Part shown: positions 1-7,563 of the stretch, one piece after another
How positions within the stretch are numbered: position 1 is the stretch's first letter
How the letters are laid out: each line of letters starts with the position of its first letter
Assembly: GCA_023415475.1 (NCBI GenBank)
Contig: JAEZKL010000162.1
Span: 1 to 30,272, forward strand
Length of the DNA: 30,272 bases
Source of the DNA: Bacillota bacterium
Lineage (GTDB): Bacteria; Bacillota; Clostridia; Lachnospirales; Lachnospiraceae
Direction of reading: 5' to 3'
Notes under the pieces: model-generated
The model's input: the letters and a program-made list of their open reading frames with translations, nothing else
Told to the model about the DNA's origin: nothing
Database searches by the model: none
Translations under genes and position numbers: made by a program

Positions 1-124
1 TTTGCCATCCGGCTTCCTTCAGATTCGTAGTCACCCACGACACCCTTGCCATTGGCTATGTCCTTCCTACTACCAGGCGGACTCGGGACTTACACCCGTT
101 GAAACGTGCGCCCGCCGGGCGCAC
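1..124 (-). mobile_element. Group II intron, class IIC, 5' end (truncated by window)
   Basis: On the minus strand the element starts at 124 with GTGCGCCCGGC and continues with features of intron domain I: GGGTGTAAGTCCCGA, GGTAGTAGGAAGGACATAGC, GGCAAGGGTGTCG and GAATCTGAAGGAAGC. I recognise this series from class IIC bacterial introns such as the Oceanobacillus iheyensis intron. Only domain I is inside the window, so the reverse transcriptase and the 3' end cannot be seen. The 5' boundary abuts the T-tract of the tRNA-Pro terminator, which is the known target preference of class IIC introns. Confidence 0.85.
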
Positions 125-162
125 TATAAAAAAACCTACCAGTCATTCAACTGATAGGTTTT
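125..162 (-). terminator. Intrinsic terminator of tRNA-Pro and intron target
   Basis: Read on the minus strand, AAAACCTATCAG and CTGGTAGGTTTT form a 12-bp stem (one G-U pair) with an 8-nt loop, followed by a T-run and ATA. It lies 8 nt behind the tRNA 3' end. The group II intron begins right after the T-tract. Confidence 0.85.
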
Positions 163-170
163 GGTAATCG

Positions 171-244
171 TCGAGGCGACGGGATTCGAACCCACGGCCT
201 CTGCGTCCCGAACGCAGCGCTCTACCAAACTGAGCCACGCCTCG
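171..244 (-). tRNA. tRNA-Pro (anticodon CGG)
   Basis: A 74-nt cloverleaf on the minus strand. The acceptor stem pairs CGAGGCG with CGCCTCG and the discriminator is A. The anticodon stem CTGCG/CGCAG encloses the loop TTCGGGA, giving anticodon CGG, which reads CCG. The T arm carries GGTTCGAATCC. The 3' CCA is not encoded (CGATTACC follows). The gene has its own promoter and terminator, so it appears to be a single-gene unit. Confidence 0.95.
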
Positions 245-288
245 ATTTTCAATCCTTACAGTGCTTTTACCGAAGCACCGCATTAGTT

Positions 289-317
289 ATTATCTAATAA
301 AAGTACTAAAAAGTCAA
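289..317 (-). promoter_or_regulatory. Sigma-A promoter of tRNA-Pro
   Basis: Minus strand: -35 TTGACT (312-317), 17-bp spacer, -10 GATAAT (289-294). The predicted start is about 37 nt before the tRNA 5' end. The leader can form a 6-bp hairpin (GTGCTT/AAGCAC). The AT-rich stretch 318-405 holds no other feature I can support. Confidence 0.75.
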
Positions 318-405
318 CTATTTATTTTACTTTTTTCAATAAATTATTTTGATCGCAAAAGCATCCAAATAATACTAAAGCATCGGTAAAAATCAGCTTC
401 TGTAT

Positions 406-1467
406 TTACCCTCGCAACATCAGGCTGACGCTTTCACTCCCCCTTAAATCCTTACAGGAGCCGCGGACCTTAAGATACGTGGGAATATATTTGACTTGAT
501 CTATTTCCTCTTTATTGATGATCTGTAATATGGTTTCCATAATCACCTGGGCATATGCTTTCAGATTATAGCTGATGCAGGTCAAGGGTGGCGATATCAT
601 CTCCGAATAAAAGGTGTCATCATACCCAATTACGGAGATATCCTCAGGAACTCGGAGTCGTTTTTCACCCAGTGCACGGATAATGCCTATCGCAACCGAT
701 TCATTCACTGCAATAATTGCTGTAGGGAGATGGTCCAGCTTTAGAAGCTTTTTGGCCGCTTCATATCCGGCCTCGATAGAATACTCTGTTTCGATCATAA
801 ATTCCTTGTAGAAGGGAAGGTTCTTCTCCTGAAGAAAGCAATACAGCGCCTGTCTCTTCTTCAAAGTAGGAACAGCAGATGCACGTCCTCCGATAAACGC
901 AATTTCCTTATGTCCGAGTCCTGATAGATATGTCAGCAGCTCATTCATACCATGTGTTGTCTCCGGGATAATGCGGTATGCATTAGCACTCTCCAGTTCT
1001 CCGGCGATTACAGTCGGAATTTTTTTGGAGGCATTATCCAGTAATTCAATATACATCGGATCCGGAGTCACCTCATCCACACTGCCTCCGACCTGAATAA
1101 TGGCATCTACTCTCTTTTCCATCAGGTTGCGTAATAGACCGCCTTCTGAGGAGATTTCATTAATCGTATTACATAGAATCATGTTATAACCACACCTTGT
1201 AGCTTCCATCTCACAATAGACAAATAAGGTGGAATAAAACGGATTTCGGATATCCGGCACTATCATGCCGATTGTCTTTACTTCCTGCTTACTTAAGCTT
1301 CTGGCAGTACTGTTCGGCTCAAAGTTATATTTCTTTATGATATCCTGAACCCGGTCTCTTTTGTCTTCACTCACTTTAGCATTACCGGTCAGAACCCTGG
1401 ATACTGTTGCCGGGGATACCCCCGCCTCTCTTGCAATATCATATACCGTTACTGTTTCTTTCCCCAT
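406..1467 (-). CDS. LacI-family transcriptional regulator
   Basis: A 353-aa cytoplasmic DNA-binding repressor of the LacI/GalR family. Residues about 7-52 form the HTH headpiece (YDIAREAGVSPATVSRVL) with a hinge helix, and a periplasmic-binding-protein-like sugar-sensing domain begins near residue 65 (TIGMIVPDIRNPFYSTL). Length is normal for the family. ATG at 1467 is preceded by GGGGGT. The gene lies behind uxaB-uxaA on the same strand, but a consensus promoter at 1604-1632 can transcribe it separately. Inverted operator-like repeats at its start site suggest autoregulation. Context makes a hexuronate or pectin-derived effector likely, but the ligand cannot be read from sequence. An ExuR- or KdgR-like role is only an inference. 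Confidence 0.9.
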   Translation of the reverse strand: MGKETVTVYDIAREAGVSPATVSRVLTGNAKVSEDKRDRVQDIIKKYNFEPNSTARSLSKQEVKTIGMIVPDIRNPFYSTLFVYCEMEATRCGYNMILCNTINEISSEGGLLRNLMEKRVDAIIQVGGSVDEVTPDPMYIELLDNASKKIPTVIAGELESANAYRIIPETTHGMNELLTYLSGLGHKEIAFIGGRASAVPTLKKRQALYCFLQEKNLPFYKEFMIETEYSIEAGYEAAKKLLKLDHLPTAIIAVNESVAIGIIRALGEKRLRVPEDISVIGYDDTFYSEMISPPLTCISYNLKAYAQVIMETILQIINKEEIDQVKYIPTYLKVRGSCKDLRGSESVSLMLRG

Positions 1468-1515
1468 TTGATTACCCCCATAATCAAATATATCTATAAC
1501 ATTTTACAGAACTGT

Positions 1516-1605
1516 ATTATACTGAAATACCGAATGCACCGCCTGTGGCTTTTTCCGTAATCGGTATACATAAACGGCGCTATTTCTTCGGTAATTCAGT
1601 ATTAT
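1516..1605. repeat. Inverted operator-like repeat pair before lacI
   Basis: TATACTGAAATACCGAA (within 1516-1534) is repeated inverted as TTCGGTAATTCAGTATT (1587-1605); 17 of 19 positions match. The right copy covers the -10/start of the lacI promoter. The left copy lies about 71 bp downstream, close to seven helical turns. This is compatible with looping by a LacI-type tetramer, probably the adjacent regulator. Confidence 0.6.
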
Positions 1606-1632
1606 TGTACCCATTTAACAGCCTTTCGTCAA
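1604..1632 (-). promoter_or_regulatory. Sigma-A promoter of lacI (406-1467)
   Basis: Minus strand: -35 TTGACG (1627-1632), 17-bp spacer, -10 TACAAT (1604-1609). The hexamers are identical to those of the uxaBA promoter. The start at about 1597 gives a leader of roughly 130 nt. No convincing terminator lies between uxaA and this promoter (only a short TCCGA/TCGGA hairpin without a T-tract), so read-through from uxaBA is possible. Confidence 0.7.
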
Positions 1633-1720
1633 GCGCGACAATCTATGCTGCTGCTCTTCCGGTCGTCCGAAATCATCGGATTATTATTAAATAGCATGCC
1701 TTTCCCATTCCTGAACCAGC

Positions 1721-3211
1721 CTACAAGGTTACGCCCTGTTTAAAGATAGCCATGTCACGATATCCGTTCTCCTCACTCTTTACCTTCTTGCCGGAGGCTA
1801 CCTCAAGTACATACCGGAACAGCTCGGAGGAGATCTCCTCCAAGGTAGAATCAGTCACAAGTCTTCCGGCATCAAAATCGATCCAGTTTCCTTTCTTCTG
1901 ATACAGGGGAGTATTACTGGATATTTTAACGGTCGGTACCTGAGAACCGAAGGGAGTCCCTCTACCGGTCGTAAAGAGTACGATGTGGGCACCGGCTGCT
2001 GCCAGAGCGGTGGCTGCTACAATATCATTGCCTGGGCCGCTTAATAAGTTAAGTCCCTTCTCAGACACCTGCTCACCGTAGCGTATTACCCCCATAACCT
2101 GGGACTGACCGGATTTCTGAGTGCAGCCAAGGGATTTATCCTCAAGAGTCGAGATTCCTCCCTTTTTATTCCCGGGGGAAGGATTCTCATAAATCGGTTG
2201 ATTATAATCCATGTAATACTGCTTGAAATCATTGATCAGAGTTACTGTCTTCTCAAATAATTCTTCATTCGCACACCGGTTCATAAGGATAGTTTCCGCA
2301 CCGAACATCTCCGGCACCTCAGTTAATATGGTGGTCCCTCCCTGCTCAATCAGAAGATCGGAAAAGGCTCCTACCGTAGGATTCGCCGTGATACCGGACA
2401 GGCCGTCCGAGCCTCCGCATTTTAATCCGACGATTAATTCGCTGGCCGGAACAGGTTCCCGTTTATACTGGGATGCAAATTGAATTAATCCCTTGATATA
2501 TTCCATTCCCTGACCGATCTCATCCTCCCATTCCTGGCAGACAAGGAATTTCACTCTTTCTTCATTATAGGGGCCAATCTGTTTTATCATCTCTTCGATG
2601 CTATTGTTCTCACAGCCAAGTCCCAACACCAGAATTCCTGCTGCATTGGGATGTCTTACAAGACCGGCCAGTATTTTCTGTGTATTTAACTGATCATCTC
2701 CTAATTGAGAGCAGCCATAAGGGTGGGTCAGGGCAACAATCTCATCCACCTCCGGTGTAAGCTGTTCCTTTCCCATCCGTTCAAGCATTCTGGCGATATC
2801 ATTGACACAGCCGACGGTGGGTATGATCCATATCTCATTACGAATGCCCACCTTGCCGTCCTCTCTTAAGTATCCCTGAAAATACGATGTGGCAGCATCT
2901 CTTCTCATGGTTGCCTTTCCGGGCTGATATTGATACGTAAGAAGATCTCCCAAGCCGGTCTTTACATTATGGGTATGAATCCAATCCCCTTTTATGATCG
3001 GTTCGATTGCCACACCGATGGAATATCCATATTTGAAGACCTGCCTGCCCCTCTCTATATCCTGTAACGCAAATTTATGTCCGGCACCAATATCCTCTCG
3101 AAGTGTTACCTCCTCCCCCGATACCAAAATCGTCTGACCGGCTCTCAAATCCTTAAGTGCGATTGCTACATTATCATTTTCTTGAATTTTTATTACTTCT
3201 TTCATATTCAT
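1721..3211 (-). CDS. uxaA: Altronate dehydratase
   Basis: A 496-aa enzyme, EC 4.2.1.7, dehydrating D-altronate to 2-keto-3-deoxy-D-gluconate in galacturonate catabolism; cytoplasmic. It has an N-terminal SAF domain (about 10-90, with GHKFAL and THNVKTGLGD) and a large C-terminal galactarate dehydratase/altronate hydrolase domain. Candidate Fe-ligand cysteines are Cys135 (GCVND), Cys167 (HPYGCSQLG), Cys200 (GLGCENN) and Cys265 (GLKCGGSDG). Family motifs GLSGITANPTVG and TGRGTPFGSQVPTVKI are also present. Length matches full UxaA. The start ATG at 3211 follows AAGGGCTAGGT; a second ATG two codons in is possible. The gene lies 43 bp behind uxaB as the second gene of the operon. Confidence 0.96.
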   Translation of the reverse strand: MNMKEVIKIQENDNVAIALKDLRAGQTILVSGEEVTLREDIGAGHKFALQDIERGRQVFKYGYSIGVAIEPIIKGDWIHTHNVKTGLGDLLTYQYQPGKATMRRDAATSYFQGYLREDGKVGIRNEIWIIPTVGCVNDIARMLERMGKEQLTPEVDEIVALTHPYGCSQLGDDQLNTQKILAGLVRHPNAAGILVLGLGCENNSIEEMIKQIGPYNEERVKFLVCQEWEDEIGQGMEYIKGLIQFASQYKREPVPASELIVGLKCGGSDGLSGITANPTVGAFSDLLIEQGGTTILTEVPEMFGAETILMNRCANEELFEKTVTLINDFKQYYMDYNQPIYENPSPGNKKGGISTLEDKSLGCTQKSGQSQVMGVIRYGEQVSEKGLNLLSGPGNDIVAATALAAAGAHIVLFTTGRGTPFGSQVPTVKISSNTPLYQKKGNWIDFDAGRLVTDSTLEEISSELFRYVLEVASGKKVKSEENGYRDMAIFKQGVTL

Positions 3212-3254
3212 ACCTAGCCCTTTTCAGATAATAACTCTCACATGGCTCTGACAA

Positions 3255-4721
3255 TTAAACCAAATGATTGCGTTTTAAAGCTTCCCGTACTCCGAAGTCC
3301 CTGATATCTGTTAAATATCCTGTAACTGCTTCCCAAACACCGGGCAGGGCGGACAGATCCTGGCCCCAGAAGTCCGTGTTGGATAGGAAGCGTCCGGTTA
3401 TGGTTTGGGCATCGGTATCTTTATTATCAGCAAAGAACTCCAGAACCTTTGCATCATCCATAATCTTATATTCCTCACCACTTCGATGGCCGATTAACGC
3501 ACCGTCTCTTAATTCCTCGCCGGAATAGAACTGAAGCATCGCTGCCAGGGAGAAGGTAAGATGCGACGGTAATTTCTTATTAATATCGATGTATTCCAGA
3601 AAGCTGGGCATACATCTGGCTCTCCACTTGGATACAGAATTTAATGTAATGGACAGCAGAGCATGCTTTATGAACGGATTCTGGAAACGGTCGATTACCG
3701 CTTCCGCAAAGCTTAGCAAATCCTCCTTGGGTAAATCAAGGGTCGGTATAATCTCATCGAAGATCGTCTTTAACATGAATTCCTTAATATCCTCATCCAG
3801 CATGGATTCTCTCACAAAATCATTCCCCGCCAGGAAGGAGGCAGGTACAAAGGAGGTATGGGCACCGTTTAGGATGCGTACCTTACGCTTCTTATAAGGC
3901 TTCTGATTATCCGTAAAGATAACCGGAAGGCTTGCTTTATCTAATGGGAATTCCTCTTTAATCTCCCGGTCGCTTTCAATAACCCATAACGCAAAGGGCT
4001 CTCCGGTTACGATGAGATTATCCTTATATCCAAATTCCTGCCACAGGCTCTCGGCTTCTTCTCTCGGATAACCGGTAACAATGCGGTCTACCAATGTACT
4101 GCAGAATACGCAGGCTTCCTTCAGCCAGGTCTGGAACACTTCACCAAGCTCCCATTCCCTTGCCAACCGCAGTACAATCTCCTTCAGATGGATTCCATTG
4201 TCATCAATCAGCTCCACCGGTAATATAATCAGGCCCTTCTCTAAATCTCCATGGAAATGCTCAAATCTCTCGTATAAGAATTTGGTAAGCTTGCCGGGAT
4301 AGCTATTCGGCGGGTTTAATTCAAACGAATCCGTTGCATCATATACAATTCCGGCTTCTGTCGTATTGGACACAACAAAACGGAGCGTATCCACCTTGGC
4401 AAGTGACGCATATTTATCATATTCTTCATATGCATCCACTGCGTCTGCTATGCTGGTCACGATGCGCTTTATGCTTCTCTCCTCATTCTTCTCCAGTCCT
4501 CGCAGCAACACCGTATACACGTTCTCCTGCTGATGAAAATACTCCAGATTGCCATACTTAATCGGCTTTACCAGAACGATGTCACCATCAAAATACTTCT
4601 CCTCATTGGCAATGTCAATCATATAATCAACGAACGCCCTTAAGAAATTACCTTCTCCAAATTGAACCACCCTGATAGGACGGCTTGCTTTCCCAATACT
4701 TTCTTTGCTTATCATCTTCAT
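3255..4721 (-). CDS. uxaB: Tagaturonate reductase
   Basis: An enzyme of about 488 aa, EC 1.1.1.58, reducing D-tagaturonate to D-altronate with NADH; member of the mannitol dehydrogenase/polyol long-chain family. The N-terminal Rossmann domain shows VQFGEGNFLRAFVDYMID, and the C-terminal domain shows KVRILNGAHTSFVPASFLAG with the family's catalytic Lys/Asn/His region. A start at 4730 would have AAAGGG touching the ATG with no spacing. The second in-frame ATG at 4721 has a 9-nt spacing from the same site and is preferred. First gene of the uxaBA operon, divergent from lacI-uxaC, with a 16-bp palindromic operator at the promoter start point. UxaB without a neighbouring uxuAB pair points to galacturonate rather than glucuronate as the main substrate. 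Confidence 0.95.
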   Translation of the reverse strand: MKMISKESIGKASRPIRVVQFGEGNFLRAFVDYMIDIANEEKYFDGDIVLVKPIKYGNLEYFHQQENVYTVLLRGLEKNEERSIKRIVTSIADAVDAYEEYDKYASLAKVDTLRFVVSNTTEAGIVYDATDSFELNPPNSYPGKLTKFLYERFEHFHGDLEKGLIILPVELIDDNGIHLKEIVLRLAREWELGEVFQTWLKEACVFCSTLVDRIVTGYPREEAESLWQEFGYKDNLIVTGEPFALWVIESDREIKEEFPLDKASLPVIFTDNQKPYKKRKVRILNGAHTSFVPASFLAGNDFVRESMLDEDIKEFMLKTIFDEIIPTLDLPKEDLLSFAEAVIDRFQNPFIKHALLSITLNSVSKWRARCMPSFLEYIDINKKLPSHLTFSLAAMLQFYSGEELRDGALIGHRSGEEYKIMDDAKVLEFFADNKDTDAQTITGRFLSNTDFWGQDLSALPGVWEAVTGYLTDIRDFGVREALKRNHLV

Positions 4722-4745
4722 CTCGTTCATCCCTTTACAGTATTT

Positions 4746-4761
4746 ATGTAAGTACTTACAT
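4746..4761. promoter_or_regulatory. LacI-type operator O1 (uxaBA side)
   Basis: ATGTAAGTACTTACAT is a perfect 16-bp palindrome covering about +1 to +15 of the uxaBA promoter. The outer bases resemble CRE sites, but the centre is TA instead of CG. A local LacI protein is therefore a more likely binder than CcpA. Confidence 0.75.
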
Positions 4762-4766
4762 TTCTT

Positions 4767-4795
4767 ATTGTACTATTTTGTTGAATTAACGTCAA
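4767..4795 (-). promoter_or_regulatory. Sigma-A promoter of uxaBA
   Basis: Minus strand: -35 TTGACG (4790-4795), 17-bp spacer, -10 TACAAT (4767-4772), predicted start about 4760 inside operator O1. Repressor bound at O1 would block open-complex formation. Confidence 0.8.
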
Positions 4796-4819
4796 TACTG
4801 ATTCTTGCAAATCAGTATT
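4794..4819. repeat. Central inverted repeat between the divergent uxa promoters
   Basis: AATACTGATT and AATCAGTATT are perfect 10-bp arms around CTTGCA. The repeat sits between the two -35 regions and overlaps the uxaBA -35 by two bases. Its AATACTGA half-site also occurs in the operator-like repeat before the other lacI (AATACTGAATT near 1604), so that regulator may bind here. Confidence 0.6.
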
Positions 4820-4832
4820 ACCATTTCTTTGC

Positions 4833-4861
4833 TTGCTTTTATATTTGAGTTATTATATAAT
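4833..4861 (+). promoter_or_regulatory. Sigma-A promoter of lacI-uxaC
   Basis: -35 TTGCTT (4833-4838), 17-bp spacer, -10 TATAAT (4856-4861), predicted start about 4868 inside operator O2. The arrangement mirrors that of the divergent uxaBA promoter. Confidence 0.75.
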
Positions 4862-4866
4862 ATACG

Positions 4867-4882
4867 ATGTAAGCATTTACAT
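4867..4882. promoter_or_regulatory. LacI-type operator O2 (lacI-uxaC side)
   Basis: ATGTAAGCATTTACAT matches O1 closely (differences only in the centre) and lies at the +1 of the rightward promoter. O1 and O2 centres are about 121 bp apart, which would permit looping. Confidence 0.72.
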
Positions 4883-4944
4883 AAATTCTTCGTTCCTTGG
4901 AGCATTGCTTCAGGAAACAGACTAAAAATGAGGTATGCGCCACC

Positions 4945-5952
4945 ATGAATATTTATGATGTCTCAAAGAAAGCCGGTGTATCCATCGCCACGGTCTCCAG
5001 AGTAATTAACGGAAACTCATACGTCAGCGATAAGACAAAGGAAAAGGTGCTAAAGGTAATCGAAGAATACCAATATACTCCCAACGCTTTTGCAAGGGGA
5101 CTTGGTTTGAATTCCATGCACACGGTGGGTATCATGTGTGCCGATTCCTCCGACCCCTATCTTGCCAGTGCCATCTATTATCTGGAACAGGCTCTCCGAC
5201 AAAATAATTACGATGCTTTGCTATGCTGCACCGGATATGAGTTGTCCGAGAAACAAAAATATCTTGATTTACTGTTATCCAAGAGAACCGATGCCATCAT
5301 ACTGGTAGGCTCTAATTTTGTGGAAGCAGATAATGCCAAGAATGAATATATCAGGGATGCGGCTTTGCAGGTACCGATCATGATACTGAACGGAGCCTTG
5401 GATGGCAGCAATATCTACTGTACCTTATGCGACGATTACCATGCGGTTTACGATGCAACCAGCGCCCTGATTAAATGCGGATTAAAGAATATTCTATATC
5501 TCTATAATTCAGAATCCTACAGCAGCAACAAGAAAATGTCCGGTTATCTGGCTGCTATGGATGCCTTGTGTTCTGATTCGGCCAAAAAACGGGAGTACGT
5601 ACATTATATCAACGGTAATCTAATGGAGGTCAGGGATTATCTGACTTCATTAAGGAAAACAGGGCTAAACCCCGAAGCAATTATAGCTTCGGACGATATT
5701 CTGGCAATCGGAGCATTAAAGTATGCCAGGGAGCATCACATCGACGTACCCAGCCAGCTTTCCATCATTGGCTATAACAATTCTATTGTCGCTCTGTGCA
5801 GTGAACCGGAGTTGACTTCCATCGATAACAAGCTGGAAGCCTTATGTGCCAATTGTGTCACGACGCTTATGGGGGTATTTAATAACCAGGCTGTTCCCCT
5901 TAAAGCAGTTTTTCCGGCAGAAATTAAAAAACGCGGTACCACACGTTTTTAA
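4945..5952 (+). CDS. LacI-family transcriptional regulator of the uxa locus
   Basis: A 335-aa LacI/GalR-type repressor. The headpiece is residues 1-50 (MNIYDVSKKAGVSIATVSRVINGN) followed by a sugar-binding core (TVGIMCADSSDPYLASAIYYLEQALRQ split over residues 60-85). ATG at 4945 with GAGGT ten bases upstream is preferred; a TTG at 4897 in the same frame would add 16 residues that do not belong to the family N-terminus. It is the first gene of a unit with uxaC and diverges from uxaBA. Operators O1 and O2 are its most likely targets, giving coordinated repression of the whole galacturonate pathway plus autorepression. The inducer is probably a hexuronate or pathway intermediate (inference). Confidence 0.92.
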   Translation: MNIYDVSKKAGVSIATVSRVINGNSYVSDKTKEKVLKVIEEYQYTPNAFARGLGLNSMHTVGIMCADSSDPYLASAIYYLEQALRQNNYDALLCCTGYELSEKQKYLDLLLSKRTDAIILVGSNFVEADNAKNEYIRDAALQVPIMILNGALDGSNIYCTLCDDYHAVYDATSALIKCGLKNILYLYNSESYSSNKKMSGYLAAMDALCSDSAKKREYVHYINGNLMEVRDYLTSLRKTGLNPEAIIASDDILAIGALKYAREHHIDVPSQLSIIGYNNSIVALCSEPELTSIDNKLEALCANCVTTLMGVFNNQAVPLKAVFPAEIKKRGTTRF

Positions 5953-5986
5953 TACATGATTTACAATAAAATAAAGACAGACAGAT

Positions 5987-6007
5987 GTGAAAAACAAGAT
6001 TTTTCAC
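5987..6007. repeat. Hairpin between lacI and uxaC
   Basis: GTGAAAAA and TTTTTCAC are perfect 8-bp arms around CAAGA. Two CAAATTTG octamers (about 6011 and 6030) follow before the uxaC ribosome site. The hairpin could be an operator, an RNA stability element or a partial attenuator; there is no clear T-tract on the plus strand. Confidence 0.45.
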
Positions 6008-6065
6008 AGGCAAATTTGTGTATCGGTACAAATTTGATAATTTTGGCAAAATGGAGGATTTTAAC

Positions 6066-7466
6066 ATGAAACAATTCTTAGACAGGGATTTTCTACTATC
6101 CACAGATACTGCAAAGAAGCTTTTCCACGAGTATGCAGATCAATTACCCATTATCGATTATCATTGCCACATTAACCCTCAGGAGATTGCACTGGACAGG
6201 CGATTTGATAATATCACCCAGGTATGGCTTGGCGGCGACCATTATAAATGGCGGCTTATGCGAACCTGCGGCGTTGATGAATATTATATTACCGGCAATG
6301 CTCCGGATAGAGAGAAATTCGAAAAATGGGCTGAGACTCTGTCAAAAGCAATTGGGAATCCCTTATACCACTGGAGCCACCTTGAGCTTCAGAGATACTT
6401 TGGTTACTACGGTGCGTTAAGTCCAAAGACTTCGGAGGAAGTATGGAACCTGTGTAACGAGAAGCTGGCAGACGCATCCATGAGTGCACGCAATATTATT
6501 AAGATGTCCAAGGTAACCCATATCTGTACTACCGACGATCCTGTCGATACCCTGGAGTGGCATAAACAGATTGCTGGTGATCCTGACTTTACTGTGGCTG
6601 TACTTCCCGCATGGAGACCGGACAAAGCCATGAATTTGGAGAAGCCTGAATATCTGACCTATCTGGAGAAGCTGAGTAACGTCTCCGGAGTAACGATTGA
6701 CAGCTTTTGTTCATTAAAGAAAGCTCTGCAGGTACGTATGGATTATTTCGCATCCTGCGGCTGCAGCATATCCGATCATGGTCTGGATTATATTATGTAC
6801 GAGCCCGCTTCCGACGATACCGTTCAGTCAATCTTCGACAAGAGACTCAGAGGAGAAACTCTTACCGATCTTGAGCTTCTTCAGTTTAAGACCGCCTTTA
6901 TGCTATTTGTCGGAGAGGCCTATCATAAATTAGGCTGGGTAATGCAGCTGCATTACGGCTGTAAGAGAGATAATAACAGCCGTATCCATCAGTCTCTGGG
7001 ACCGGACACCGGTTACGACTGCATTAACAACAATACCCCCTCATCCAATCTGGCCAATTTCCTGAACTCATTAGAAAGCCGGAACGCTTTACCCAAAACA
7101 ATTATTTACAGCTTAAACCCCAATGATAATGCTGCCATAGGAACCATCCTCGGATGCTTCCAGGACGGCTCTGTGGTCGGCAAGCTACAGCACGGAAGTG
7201 CTTGGTGGTTTAATGATAATAAAACCGGCATGCTTGAGCAGATGACTTCTTTGGCAAACCTGGGATATTTGGCTGGATTTGTAGGCATGCTGACCGATTC
7301 AAGAAGCTTCCTGTCCTATCCCAGACATGAATATTTCCGCCGTATCTTATGCGAATTAATCGGAAATTGGGTGGAAAACGGTGAATACCCTGCAGACTAT
7401 GACCTATTAAAGGAAATCATTGAAAACATCTCGTATTATAACGCCTTGAACTATTTTAAATTCTAA
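6066..7466 (+). CDS. uxaC: Glucuronate/galacturonate isomerase (uronate isomerase)
   Basis: A 466-aa enzyme, EC 5.3.1.12, isomerising D-galacturonate to D-tagaturonate (and D-glucuronate to D-fructuronate): the first step of the pathway completed by UxaB and UxaA. An amidohydrolase-superfamily TIM barrel is shown by the metal-binding HCHINPQEI near the N-terminus, TTDDPVDTLEWH, LQLHYGCKRDNN and, near the C-terminus, GMLTDSRSFLSYPRHEYFRR. Length equals the normal 465-470 aa. GGAGG at 6053 with 8-nt spacing fixes the start at 6066; a GTG at 6018 in frame lacks a ribosome site. It lies 113 bp behind lacI and is followed by a hairpin terminator at 7500. Confidence 0.97.
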   Translation: MKQFLDRDFLLSTDTAKKLFHEYADQLPIIDYHCHINPQEIALDRRFDNITQVWLGGDHYKWRLMRTCGVDEYYITGNAPDREKFEKWAETLSKAIGNPLYHWSHLELQRYFGYYGALSPKTSEEVWNLCNEKLADASMSARNIIKMSKVTHICTTDDPVDTLEWHKQIAGDPDFTVAVLPAWRPDKAMNLEKPEYLTYLEKLSNVSGVTIDSFCSLKKALQVRMDYFASCGCSISDHGLDYIMYEPASDDTVQSIFDKRLRGETLTDLELLQFKTAFMLFVGEAYHKLGWVMQLHYGCKRDNNSRIHQSLGPDTGYDCINNNTPSSNLANFLNSLESRNALPKTIIYSLNPNDNAAIGTILGCFQDGSVVGKLQHGSAWWFNDNKTGMLEQMTSLANLGYLAGFVGMLTDSRSFLSYPRHEYFRRILCELIGNWVENGEYPADYDLLKEIIENISYYNALNYFKF

Positions 7467-7499
7467 GCTCAGCTAATATAACGATCAGAGATTAGTCAT

Positions 7500-7563
7500 A
7501 AAAAACAGACCTGAGACAGAACGGTAAACCAAATCCCGGTTCAGCGCCTATCTAGGTCTGTTT
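7500..7563. terminator. Hairpin repeat copy 1, bidirectional terminator
   Basis: AAAAAACAGACCTGAGAC at the left and TCTAGGTCTGTTT at the right pair into a long imperfect stem with an inner GAACGG/CCGGTTC hairpin. On the minus strand it ends in TTTTTT. It lies between convergent uxaC and the HXXEE gene, and its right arm encodes the last residues of the HXXEE protein. Confidence 0.7.

Noticed and set aside
4867..4882. CcpA (CRE) site
   Set aside because: ATGTAAGCATTTACAT fits most of the CRE consensus, but the central CG is CA, and the partner site O1 has TA; both fit better as operators of the local LacI protein.
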